DNA from: Multifurca ochricompacta
Taxonomy: Eukaryota > Basidiomycota > Agaricomycetes > Russulales > Russulaceae
Direction of reading: 5' to 3'
DNA length: 64,000 nt
Assembly: GCA_022496185.1 (NCBI GenBank)
Contig: WTXG01000010.1
Coordinates: 310,001 to 374,000, forward strand
A program made the position numbers and the translations under genes. This document shows positions 54,416 to 64,000 of the stretch, piece by piece; position 1 is the first letter of the stretch; each line of letters starts with the position of its first letter. The notes under the pieces are model-generated. The model saw only the letters and a program-made list of their open reading frames with translations. It was not told the origin of the DNA and made no database searches.

Positions 54416-56035
54416 CAGTGCCTCACAAAACTGAGTCAATGTTTTGCACTTTTGCACTGTTTGTTGAATATCACATCAGCCAAAACAAATATAAACAAAG
54501 TCTTGGTAGACCATAAAAGGTACAAGATAAGGGTTATGTAATGCAACAATAATTATGTAAGTCTGATCAAAACCTGTGGAGCTATGCCCATTTCAAAGTG
54601 GGGACTCATTGACTCAGTTTTGTGAGGGGTATCAGAAATATCAGAATCTGATGCTCCACCAAATGTACAGCAACCAATCCTTAATATATGGTTACCATAG
54701 TTATCTTAATATTGATGGGACCTGGAATAGAGCTATTTAACCATGGTTTACATTCCCAGAATATTATAATTTCCAAATGCACCCCACCTCCTCTGCTCAG
54801 AAAGAAAACATCCTCTCTCTGGCCTCTGAAGGTCATTCCACTTACACTATTGCCTCCAGACTCAGCCTCAGCCAGTCCACAGTATCTAGGACCCTCAGAA
54901 CTCTCCTTCCCAACCATCAGTCACCTCATTTTGGTCATCCTTCCAAGCTCTCTGCTACCTCTGAACATGCTATCATGATACAAATCACCACAGGAAAGGT
55001 TGCCAATGCTGTCCAGGCCACAAAGCACATCAATTCCATGATCCCCAACCATGTCTCTTCACAAACTGTGCATTGGGTTCTTAAACAACATTCATTCAAG
55101 GCTGTAACAAAGAAGAAAAGGCTGCTACTCTCTACAGTACATTGCAAGAAGCACTTAGCCTTTGCTTTGAAGTACCAAAAATGGACTATGGAGGACTGGG
55201 AGAGGGTGATTTGGTCAGCTGAGACCAACATTAACAGGTTTGGGTCAGATGCCAGTCCTCCACAGTCCACTCTCTGTACTTCAAAGCAAAGGCTAAGTGC
55301 TTCTTGCAATGTACTGTAGAGAGTAGCAGCCTTTTCTTCTTTGTTACAGCCTTGAATGAATGTTGTTTAAGAACCCAATGCACAGTTTGTGAAGAGACAT
55401 GGTTGGGGATCATGGAATTGATGTGCTTTGTGGCCTGGACAGCATTGGCAACCTTTCCTGTGGTGATTTGTATCATGATAGCATGTTCAGAGGTAGCAGA
55501 GAGCTTGGAAGGATGACCAAAATGAGGTGACTGATGGTTGGGAAGGAGAGTTCTGAGGGTCCTAGATACTGTGGACTGGCTGAGGCTGAGTCTGGAGGCA
55601 ATAGTGTAAGTGGAATGACCTTCAGAGGCCAGAGAGAGGATGTTTCTTTCTGAGCAGAGGAGGTGGGGTGCATTTGGAAATTATAATATTCTGGGAATGT
55701 AAACCATGGTTAAATAGCTCTATTCCAGGTCCCATCAATATTAAGATAACTATGGTAACCATATATTAAGGATTGGTTGCTGTACATTTGGTGGAGCATC
55801 AGATTCTGATATTTCTGATACCCCCTCACAAAACTGAGTCAATGAGTCCCCACTTTGAAATGGGCATAGCTCCACAGGTTTTGATCAGACTTACATAATT
55901 ATTGTTGCATTACATAACCCTTATCTTGTACCTTTTATGGTCTACCAAGACTTTGTTTATATTTGTTTTGGCTGATGTGATATTCAACAAACAGTGCAAA
56001 AGTGCAAAACATTGACTCAGTTTTGTGAGGCACTG
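54416..56035 (+). mobile_element. FB4, Tc1-derived palindromic element in minisatellite
   Basis: 1620 bp flanked by TA (54414-54415 and 56036-56037). Arms 54416-55197 and 55254-56035 (782 bp), loop 55198-55253 (56 bp). Removing the element and one TA restores the repeat ACATCTAAGTGATAAG exactly. Private variants GTAAGTCTGATC, TTTCAAAGTGGGG and STYTIASRL are in both arms; each arm also has its own one-base deletion. The loop reads VIWSAETNINRFGSD, so the first catalytic Asp is replaced by Ala. Confidence 0.94.
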
Positions 56036-56271
56036 TAAGTGATAAGATCAAAAACGTGTTCACAATTAATTAGATACTTAGGATGTACATCTAAGTGATA
56101 AGATCAAAAACGCGTTCACAATTAATTAGATACTTGGGATGTACATCTAAGTGATAAGATCAAAAATGCATTCACAATTAATTAGATACTAAAGATATAC
56201 ATCTAAGATAATACAAGTGATAAGATCAAAACACATTCACAATTAAATAGATACAAGTGATAAAATCAATT
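56036..56271. repeat. 56-bp minisatellite, right block
   Basis: About four to five further units, the last ones degenerate (AAACACATTC, AAATAGATACAAGTGATAAAATC). Confidence 0.9.
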
Positions 56272-56315
56272 CTGCATAACCCTATATATAATATATTGTG
56301 TGTCTTTACCAGTGA

Positions 56316-56392
56316 GGCTGGGTGGCTTAGTGGTTAGAGCACCGGACCAAGCTTGTTCCCGGAGGTCTTAGGTTCAATCCATGTTTCAGCCA
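56316..56392 (+). repeat. tRNA-like SINE head, cut by L1
   Basis: 77 nt with an A-box-like GGCTTAGTGGTTAGAGC, a B-box GGTTCAATCC, and ends GGCTGGG / TTCAGCC that pair over 7 bp (two G:U) as an acceptor stem. The D-stem pairs (GCTT/GAGC), but the T-stem is poor and the anticodon arm irregular, so a tRNA-derived SINE is more likely than a working tRNA gene. The last 12 nt form the L1 target duplication; the body resumes at 59961. Confidence 0.55.
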
Positions 56393-59300
56393 AACTTAAC
56401 TGGCGAATCCTCAAGTGGGCCTGGCCGTTGATCAACGATCACGTCACAGCCCTCTTCAACGCCTCCGTCCAAGTCAGACATGTGCCTGCCTTGTGGAAAC
56501 AAGCCCTCACAGTTGTTCTCCTGAAGCTGGCTCGACTGGACTACAGCCTTGCTAAGGCTCACCGTCCGATCTCCCTCTTGGAGACTATGGGAAAACTTCT
56601 CGACAAGTCTCTGGCTAAGCATCTTATGTCTGACATTGACAGATACGCCATGCTCCCCTCCACACAGTTTGGCGCACGCTCCAACTTGTGCTGCCTGGAC
56701 TCGGCTCTGTCTCTTGTCCATGACATCACCCGTGTCCAGGCCTCTGGCATGGTCTGCGGCATGGTGCTGTTTGACGTTTCAGGGTTCTTCAACCACGTAC
56801 ACCCTCAGCGCTGCGCAGCCGTCCTCTCACAGCTCGGCTATCCCCCACAGGTCTCAGCTTGGGTTCTCAGCTTCCTTACTGACCGCACTGCCTCCCTCTC
56901 CTTCAACGGCGAAGTGGGCCCTCCGCACGCCACAACCATTGGGACCCCTCAGGGCTCTCCCATATTGCCGGTCCTGGCTACATTGTATGCCGCCCCGCTC
57001 CTCCACCTGGCTGCCTCTTGGACGGGCTGCCGCTTGTCCATGTATGTGGACGATGGCCTGCTCTTTGCCTGGGCACCGACTTGGGATGAAGTGGTCTCCT
57101 CTCTGAGGAACCACTACACGATCACTATGGACTGGCTGGCCTGCACTGGGATGTCTGCAGACCCTGCGAAGACCGAAGCCCTTTTCTTCTCCTGCACGTG
57201 CACGTGGAACCTTCCCCTGTGCAAAATCTCTCTCCCCTGCCACGATGCGCCTGACTTTGTTGTCAAGGCAGGGGCCCAGGTGCGATACTTGGGTTTTTTC
57301 TTTACTCCTTCCCTCTCCTGGCGTCCTCATGTAGATATTATGTGTCGACGGGCTCGCGCGTCCATTTGCGCCTTACAACTGCTGGGCAATTCCAAACGAG
57401 GCCTTTCCACAAAGAACTGGCAACTCATCCTCAATGCGGTCTGTCTCCCAGTCCTGACCTACAGCTCCCAGCTGTGGGTGCACACCAGACAGGCCCCTGC
57501 TCTCATCAAGCATCTCCAACTCATGTCGAACGCCGTGGTCCACAAGATCACCAGCTCCTTCCACACCGCGCCCCGCGGACCTCTTCACGAGCTCACGTGG
57601 GTCCTTCCGATGAAGTTCTTTGTGGAGAAACTGGCGGACACCACTGCTTTACGGTATGCCTCCCTCTCAGCTCATTCCCAGCCCATCCAGTGCCTTCGAG
57701 GCTCCCTGGACGATGCTCTCCTACACCCTCGATGCCGACATCGCACCCGGGCCCCCGTGCCCACCATGCCTCGCCGGCTCACCCCTCTGCAAGCTCTTGC
57801 CGACTGTGTTCCCCCTCTTAACGGGTTACCGGACGTCCTCATGTTCGCTCCGTGGGACCTCCCTGCCTGGGGCATGCGCATCCACTTTGTGGGTACATGC
57901 CCCCCAACCGTATGTCTCGATGAAGTCTGTGCTCTCCTAGCTTTGCCTCGCGCTGATTTGGCCCTCATTCATGTGGCTACTGTGCACTCCCAAGCCAAAC
58001 GAGTTGACAAGAAACTCATTGGCGCTGCCAGCGCCGTCCTCATGGACGCCTCAGGTGAAACCACCAACCACTGGGTCCAGGGCACCGGAGGCGTTAAGGC
58101 TGAGGTTGACCTCTACGCCCTCTGCTGCATCCTGCAGTGGCTCGCATCATACTACGAGGGCTGGTCCATGGCCCCGCGTTTGGTGCTCACAGCTTTGTTG
58201 AGTTCTGCCCTGGCAGGCCTCCATTCATGTGATCCTTGTCGCTTCACCGGTGACTTCGTTTTGTTCCACAACGCACTGGCTAAGCTTCTTGCAGATCATC
58301 CTCTCCTGGACATCACCTTTATGTGGTGCCCCCCTCTCCCCGCTACCGCGCTTCATCCCTAGCCCCCAAAGCTGCGGACCATGTGCGTCGCCTGCACAAC
58401 CTGGGCAACCTCGACAAGCCCCCCTCTCCGCTCCAGTGGCGTGCTCTGTGACACTTTTTGTCGATGTAACGGTTCGTGACGCATTTGTGACGCATTTGTG
58501 ACGGAGTTGTGACGTTTTTCGAACTCGCGCGCGTTTGACTTCTGCTTCATTGTCCTCTTACTCCGAGTCATGTGACTGGAGTTGATGATCTCTCCTTATC
58601 TGATTTCCGGACTTCTTAGACTGACTTGGACTGACACTCATTCGCTTTTGGAGTGGGTGCAACTCCCACTTACATTTCCTGCCTCAATCTCCAGTGGAGA
58701 TTTACATGGACATTTACTTTACTATACTGAATATTCTCCTTTACTTACAAAGACACTAGAATACTTGTATTTAAGGAGGACATACTAGAAGAGACAGACT
58801 TTAAGTCTGTTCTCTTGTATCTAATACAGGTTTACTGTGCTTCACCCAGAAATCCCCTTGAACTCCCTAAGCTGCAACTTAGGGAGCCTTCACCCCAGAC
58901 CTCCAGCAGGGCTTATTGCCACTGCTTCAACTCGCCTCTTGCACGCGTGCCCCCCTTATCTTGTGTGGGCCTTGAACCCTGACCGCGGCCCTCTGTGGTT
59001 CGCTTTGACACCTTGAATTGACTTGCTCTTGATAGCCTTGACCTTGATCCTTGATCCCGGCTCTTGTGGTTCACCCTGACCCCTTGAACCAACTTGTCCT
59101 TGACAGTCTTGACCTTGCAGGCACTCCATATCTTGAAGGGGCTTGACTTGAACGATCCTAGACACAGCAGAGACCTGGCTGTGACATGCTCTGTCACGCC
59201 TCCGCGCCTATGACAACTGGCACGCAGAGTGGCTTCGCTCCCACTCCCTCAACACTGAGGCTCAGGCCACTCACAAGGCCTACAGCATCTCTATCCAGGG

Positions 59301-59706
59301 TCCTCCTTCTGGCGGCAACCATCCCCTCTGGATGGTGGCTACCATCAAACACAAAGACAACCCGTTCACACAACATACAGTCTCCACGGCGTTCCAACTT
59401 GCCACCGGACACGCCTTCATCGCGGAGTACCATGAACGGTTCTTCAAGTCCCATCCAGAGGCCGACTGCCTCTGCCATTGCGACGGCATCACCCCTGCGA
59501 CATTCGCACACGTCGCCCTAGACTGTCCATTACACGCCCAAACACGGACAGAATGCAACATGGACCCTGGCTCACTGTTCGACAAGCTTACCTGGCCGCA
59601 GATCTTTAACAATTGCACCAGAGTCACCCAGCTTCTGGAATTTATCCAGAATTCGAGGGCTTTCTTCAAGCCCATCCACGCCCGCAGGCCCCGCGAACCC
59701 CCTTGA
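56393..59706 (+). pseudogene. L1 ORF2: RT, RNase H-like, C-terminal zinc motif (truncated, split)
   Basis: In frame from 56391. RT block 0-2 (FNASVQVRHVPALWKQ, AHRPISLLETMGKLLD), motif A FDVSGFFNHV, motif B IGTPQGSPILPVLA, motif C MYVDDGLL near 57042. Then an RNase H-like region (GAASAVLMDASGE, GGVKAEVDLYALCC, ITFMWCP) and C-terminal CLCHCDG...HVALDC. Open from 56393 to 58362 (about 656 codons). A frameshift near 58340 moves it to the frame holding PLQWRA, S4 is inserted at 58447, and the frame finishes at TGA 59704-59706. Apart from that shift there is little decay, so it is fairly young. Confidence 0.9.
58447..59186 (+). repeat. S4 solo LTR (copy 2)
   Basis: 740 bp, TGTGACACTTTTTG to GGCTGTGACA, with perfect TGCTC duplications (58442-58446 and 59187-59191). 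TATTTAAGGAGG near 58768 is followed about 25 nt later by the hairpin AGACAGACTTTAAGTCTGTTCT. Removing it rejoins L1 ORF2 in frame. Confidence 0.9.
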
Positions 59707-59960
59707 TGGGGGGTTTCCCTGGACTTGGACTTAGTAAGGACTTTCTTTTACTTTGAACAGTCTCTTTCTTGGACGGCCACTCCACGTACTACCTCCCTTA
59801 GATTTTTCTCTTAGAGTTTTTCACCTAGCATGTCCCAGTAGACACGGCATCTCCTGTTCATTACCACAGTAGTTACATTGTACCCTGATGTAGCTGCGCG
59901 ATTGGGCTGAGTCCCGCAAGTGCGTCAATAAAGTTGAGTTCAAAAAAAAAAAAAAAAAAA

Positions 59961-60010
59961 TGTTTCAGCCATTTCTGTTCTAGGTTGACAAGCCTAGTAA
60001 AAAAATAATT
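59961..60010 (+). repeat. SINE body and A-rich tail
   Basis: TGTTTCAGCC repeats the L1 target site and finishes the acceptor-stem-like end. It is followed by ATTTCTGTTCTAGGTTGACAAGCCTAGTA (a short CTAGGTT..AAGCCTAG hairpin) and an A-run. This reads as the continuation of the element begun at 56316. Confidence 0.5.
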
Positions 60011-60195
60011 TTATATAATAATATTCCCACAAGTATTCCGCGAGTACCCGTGCAGGTACCCGGGGTGCCAAAATCAATACCCAGATCCGCATGAGTATTT
60101 TCCCACAGATCACCCGGATCCGCGAGTATCAATACCCACAAGTTTTCCCACGACTCTACTCAAAAAACTCATGAGTTACCCGGACTCGTGCTATG
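60011..60195. other. H2-like remnant left of Gy6
   Basis: Rich in GGATCCGCATGAGTAT, TTCCCACAGATCACCC and GAGTACCCG words that also fill 53500-53660. Probably the inner part of H2. No gene. Confidence 0.45.
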
Positions 60196-60776
60196 TGTTA
60201 CGAACCCCGTCTCTTCCCATTTTCTTCTTCCTGCCCAGTGACAAACCCTCCCAGCCACCTACACTTCACTATATGATCACGTCTCCATCGTGGAACCCGT
60301 CACATGCCCTCCGTCCATCCCTGTGACTCACTTGTTTGCTTATATTTACATACCCTTATCGCTGCTTATCGCTTATCACCTTATCATATGACCGGACACT
60401 TACTTAGTTCCCTATCAGTAGAAGCCAGGCTTTACGCCCTCTGCTTTCAGATATTTGGGCCCACTTGACTCCGTGATTCCTTATCAACAGACGCCCACTT
60501 CCTTACGTATATAAGCCCACTGTAGCTTACACTGTAAAGCTCAGACTCGACTTATTGAATACATCGGTGCCTGTCTTCTGGACATCCCCCTTTGATCATT
60601 TAACTCCTTCGTCTCAGTGCTTTTGGCACTTTCCGTTCAACATTGTCTTAAGGAACAGCCCTTTTGACTTTGACTCATCTCACCCGAACTCCAAGAGGCC
60701 TTATTGGTTTCTTACCTGACTTCGTAAATCGAGCTGTCGCACAAGTCATGTGGAACGTCCTGCACCGGACGTAACA
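60196..60776 (+). repeat. Gy6 5' LTR
   Basis: 581 bp, TGTTACGAACC to GACGTAACA. TATATAAG near 60510, AGACTCGACTT near 60543, primer site AAGTCGAGTCT at about 60779-60789. Confidence 0.93.
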
Positions 60777-60795
60777 TCAAGTCGAGTCTCTCATC

Positions 60796-62310
60796 GTGGC
60801 TTCCAGCCGCAGTCAGACCCTCTTTAAAGAAGAACCCATCGAACGCAGGGACGAGCCTGACCTTTCACAACAAGTACTTGGCTCTGCCACCTGGAAGGAC
60901 TTTGAGTCCGAGTTTGGATACTACGTCTATCACGATGGAAGATACCAACCGGTAGAATACGATAATGAGAAAAGAGTTTGGTATTGTATCCGATACTCGG
61001 ATAGCCAACACTCTTGGGTCACTACAGGACCCGCCCCACCTGAATTTGGATTAGGACCGTGGAGGGAGAACCCCCCGGCCATTGTCACGGACTCTGAGCC
61101 AGAAGAGTATGTAGAAGAACACAGTGAAGAAGCACTGGTATTAGCGTCGACTACATCCCCAGTTGCACCCGCAGTTGTCACGTTCAGAGCCCCTGCTTTG
61201 ACAACTCCCCAGATATCTGTACAATCCTCCGACACCGTCACCCCGTTTTATCAGAACATGTCCACCATCGCTGCCCAGCTTCCCGACCCGGCTCCTCCTC
61301 CTCCCCCACCGCCTGCCATGCTACCACCCAACATTCCCCCACCCTCAGGACAACTGTCAGGGGTACTGCCACAGACATTCACAGGAGACTGGTCGCAAAG
61401 CAAGAAATTCATGCTGGAGTTCACAACATTCAAGAACTTCAATCATGATGTTCCCCAAATCATCAACCCCTTCCAGCGTGCCAACCTTTTCCTATCACTG
61501 ATCAGGGGGGAAGCCATGGACGACTGGACAATGGAACAGCTGGAATGGCTAAACGAACAGATTGAGAGTGGTCGTCGCACCACCAGTGAAGGCCTCTGGG
61601 AAACCATCGCCCAGAGATTCAAAGATGCATTCACGGATGGGCAGGCCAAGCAGAAGGCTGCTCGAGAGTTGAAAGCTCTAAAAATGGAGAAGGGGGAATT
61701 GGATGCCTATGTGGCAAAATTCCGGAGCTTGGCCAACAGGGCCGGTTACGACACGGACAAAGAGGCAACATTGGACCTCTTCTCCCAGGGGTTACCCAAC
61801 CCGCTGGTAAAGAATATCATCCAGTTCCACCACCCCAATGACTGGGATACCTGGGTCGATGCTGCTCGACGACAGCAGCAGGACTATCTTGACTTCCAAA
61901 TGCGCTTTGGGGTCGACACGAAGAAGGGAAGGACTCGTGACCAGTGGAAAGCCGCCTTCGGGGTCAAACCCACACATACCTCTCAACGCGACCCAAACGC
62001 TATGGATACCTTGGCCGATAGGACCCGAGCTAGAGCTATGCTCACTGAAGATGAGCGACAGATGTTGATGAAAGAGGGCAGATGCTTTCGATGCAAGGCA
62101 CAAGGACATATGTCGAGGGAATGTCCAAAGAAGGGGTTGCGAGCGGCCAAAGCTACAACCACCCCCATACGCAACAACCCACTGACCGTTGAAAAGAAAA
62201 CACCGACAAAAGAAGACAAGGCACAGGAAATATGGGCCAATATGATGAAGGAGAGCGAGGAAGTGCAAGCCATTTTAGTAGAAAAGGCATTCACCAAAAA
62301 GGATTTTTGA
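60796..62310 (+). CDS. gag: Gy6 gag (intact, GTG at the first conserved codon)
   Basis: 504 codons with no internal stop. The conserved N-terminus (ASSRSQTLFKEE) begins after a GTG; an in-frame TAA lies in the LTR end (GTAACA) and no ATG intervenes. The next Met in frame is about residue 155. Middle: Pro-rich (PAPPPPPPPAMLPPNIPPP), Gag core 190-360, CCHC knuckle CFRCKAQGHMSREC near 430. Ends GAT TTT TGA. Structural protein of the particle. Start usage is unresolved: non-AUG initiation or a lost ATG. Confidence 0.9.
   Translation: MASSRSQTLFKEEPIERRDEPDLSQQVLGSATWKDFESEFGYYVYHDGRYQPVEYDNEKRVWYCIRYSDSQHSWVTTGPAPPEFGLGPWRENPPAIVTDSEPEEYVEEHSEEALVLASTTSPVAPAVVTFRAPALTTPQISVQSSDTVTPFYQNMSTIAAQLPDPAPPPPPPPAMLPPNIPPPSGQLSGVLPQTFTGDWSQSKKFMLEFTTFKNFNHDVPQIINPFQRANLFLSLIRGEAMDDWTMEQLEWLNEQIESGRRTTSEGLWETIAQRFKDAFTDGQAKQKAARELKALKMEKGELDAYVAKFRSLANRAGYDTDKEATLDLFSQGLPNPLVKNIIQFHHPNDWDTWVDAARRQQQDYLDFQMRFGVDTKKGRTRDQWKAAFGVKPTHTSQRDPNAMDTLADRTRARAMLTEDERQMLMKEGRCFRCKAQGHMSRECPKKGLRAAKATTTPIRNNPLTVEKKTPTKEDKAQEIWANMMKESEEVQAILVEKAFTKKDF
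62302..62310 (+). other. Putative -1 frameshift site GATTTTTGA at the gag stop
   Basis: Gag frame GAT TTT TGA; pol continues in the -1 frame (GGA TTT TTG ATT GGC). The pol frame is open from about 62232, overlapping gag by about 80 nt. The U5 run directly before the gag stop is kept in Gy1, Gy2, Gy3 and Gy4. Confidence 0.5.
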
Positions 62311-64000
62311 TTGGCTCAACCCCATCGGCCTGGGCACGAGCACTACATGTAACCTCTGTGTATACTAGTCGCTTCAAGTCTTTGAAAATACCAGTACATT
62401 TCGAGACTACACAGAGGACGGCCGATCGTGACATCCTGGTTGACTCAGGAGCCACAGATAACTTTATTAGCCCACGGATGGCAAGGACCATGGGACTAGG
62501 GATGCTGGCACTCCCCAGGAAAAGAATATCTGGAATATTGACGGGACTGCTAATCAAGCAGGAAAGATCACACATTACACCGATCTTAATGTCCAAGTAG
62601 GGGAAAGAACAAAAGTCATCCGCTTCCTAGTCACCAATCTAGGCAAGGAAGATTTGGTTTTGGGATATCCCTGGCTTGCTGCCTTTGAACCAAGGATCAA
62701 TTGGAGTGATGCAACTATGGATAAAGACTTCTATCCTGTTCTCATCACATTGATAGGATATGACTACGCCGTTTGACATTCAGCAGCATGCAGGGTAGAG
62801 GAAAAGAATGAAGACCCAGGCTATTGTTTCGCTACCAAGGCATCAGAGCTCGCACAGAAGGCAGTGGAGGGGCATACAGAAAAGACTTTTGAAGAGGTAG
62901 TGCCACAAGAATATCACAGACATTGGAAGGTCTTCTCTGAGGAGGAATCTCAACATTTCCTGCCTGTACGACCATGGGATCACGCCATTGACTTCATACC
63001 TGACACCCCACTGGCAATTGACTGTAAAATCTATCCATTGTCACCGGCGGAACAAACGGCGCTCACAGCGTTCCTTGAGGAACATCTTGCAAAGGGGTAT
63101 ATTCGTCCGTCAAAATCACCATACGCATCGCCATTCTTCTTCATCAAGAAGAAAGATGGCAAACTTTGACCAGTTCAGGACTACCGACGGATAAACACCT
63201 ATACTGTAAAGAACGCCTACCCCTTGCCGCTCATCTCGGAACTTATCAACACTATGAGGGATAAATCCCTGTTCTCTAAAATGGATGTCCGCTGGGGTTA
63301 TAACAATATTCAAATTAAGGAAGGAGACCAGTGTAAAGCGGCTTTCAAAACCAATCAAGGTCTCTTTGAACCGAATGTTATGTTCTTTGGCCTCACCAAC
63401 TCGCCCGCTACTTTCCAATCGATGATGAATCACATTTTTCGTGACCTCATCCTTACGGGCGAAGTAGTGGTTTATATGGATGACATATTGGTTGCCACCG
63501 CGAACGACCTGACCCATCATCGAGAACGAGTACATCAGGTGCTGGATATCCTGCATGAGCATGATTTGTACCTTAAACCCACCAAATGCTCATTCAAACA
63601 GTCAAGTGTAGAATATCTAGGAGTCATCTTGGAGGGAGGACAGGTCCGGATGGACCCGGTAAAGGTACAAGGAATCAGGGAATGGCCAGTGCCCACATGT
63701 GTTAAAGACGTGCGGTCCTTCATTGGGTTCTGCAACTTTTATCAACATTTCGTCCGGGGATTCTCTGGGATCGCTCAACCGCTCAATGGCCTACTAAAGA
63801 AAGAAGTCCCCTGGCATTGGACCAAAGAACAACAGAAGGCTTTTGAACAGATCCGCGACATCATCGCCGCAGAACCGGTCCTTCTACAACCAGATCTGCA
63901 GAAAGCTTTTGAACTCGAAGTTGATGCATCCCACTTCGCGAATGGTGCCGTGTTGAATCAGCGGGACGCGGCAGGACTCCTTCACCCAGTTGCCTTTTAT
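62303..64000 (+). pseudogene. pol: Gy6 pol, protease to RNase H (partial, few defects)
   Basis: Protease ILVDSGATDNFISP near 62435; one-base loss near 62517; TGA near 62775 and at the Arg of KLRPVQDY (63167-63169). From 63170 the frame is open to the window end: [21 protein letters not shown] near 63475, FIGFCNFYQHF, then RNase H EVDASHFANGAVL near 63920. Integrase, chromodomain and ORF3 would follow outside the window. Confidence 0.9.

Larger units (their letters stand above)
56393..59960 (+). mobile_element. L1, 5'-truncated LINE (non-LTR retrotransposon)
   Basis: About 2.82 kb without the nested S4 LTR. Ends in a run of 19 A (59942-59960) preceded by AATAAA. Target duplication ATGTTTCAGCCA at 56381-56392 and 59960-59971. 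ORF1 and the endonuclease are missing (5' truncation on insertion). The domain content would fit a fungal LINE with RNase H; the clade needs a tree. Confidence 0.9.
60196..64000 (+). mobile_element. Gy6, Ty3/gypsy chromovirus, 5' half (runs off the window)
   Basis: LTR 60196-60776, self-type primer site, gag, and pol through RT into RNase H at the window end. Closest to full coding capacity: gag is open over its whole length. Confidence 0.93.

Noticed and set aside
56316..56392. Functional tRNA gene
   Set aside because: The T-stem does not pair well, the anticodon arm is irregular and the sequence runs on into a body with an A-rich tail, which fits a SINE better.

Overview
This window is a nest of fungal transposable elements with no recognisable host gene. 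Chromodomain Ty3/gypsy elements (chromoviruses) with a self-complementary primer site, a LINE with a YVDD reverse transcriptase, and decay mainly by CpG transitions rather than RIP-type CpA changes suggest a filamentous fungus, most likely an agaricomycete basidiomycete. The species cannot be read from the sequence.

Names used here: Gy1-Gy6 are chromoviruses of one broad family; Co1 and Co2 are Ty1/copia elements; S1-S6 are families of solo or partial LTRs; FB1-FB4 are Tc1-derived palindromes; H1 and H2 are hAT-like elements; L1 and L2 are LINE copies.

Layout. 1-21843 is Co2 (minus strand). Gy1 (plus, 124-17866) is inserted in it, and Gy2 (minus, 7074-17332) is inserted in the 3' LTR of Gy1. 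Gy2 itself carries H1 (9647-11078) and an S1 solo LTR (14991-16296). S2 (18035-18945) and a second S1 (20411-21656) also sit in Co2. 21844-29374 is Gy3 (minus), uninterrupted, but its two flanks belong to different copia elements. 29375-35804 is Co1 (minus), broken by two S3 solo LTRs, a probable S6 fragment and FB1. 35807-41132 holds FB2, two solo gypsy LTRs, S3, S5 and S2. 41264-49362 is Gy4 (plus), carrying an S4 LTR and inserted in Gy5 (minus, gag at 41133-41263 and 49363-50510, 5' LTR 50532-52750 carrying FB3). 52751-64000 holds L2, H2 with a 56-bp minisatellite split by FB4, a tRNA-like SINE split by L1 (56393-59960, itself carrying an S4 LTR), and the left half of Gy6.

Most junctions are proven by target-site duplications: 5 bp for LTR elements, TA for the FB elements, 8 bp for H1, about 12 bp for L1. 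The chromoviruses encode Gag (CCHC knuckle), a Pol in the -1 frame (protease, RT, RNase H, integrase, chromodomain) and, about 70 nt after Pol, a third ORF of about 399 codons with a coiled coil and three to four zinc-knuckle-like motifs. This ORF is open in Gy2 and Gy3 although their Gag and Pol are broken.

The two strongest leads are the FB family and ORF3. The four FB copies are 1.62-kb near-perfect palindromes with identical arm/loop boundaries, and within each copy the two arms share copy-specific variants, which implies arm-to-arm homogenisation. ORF3 is an uncharacterised conserved chromovirus protein.
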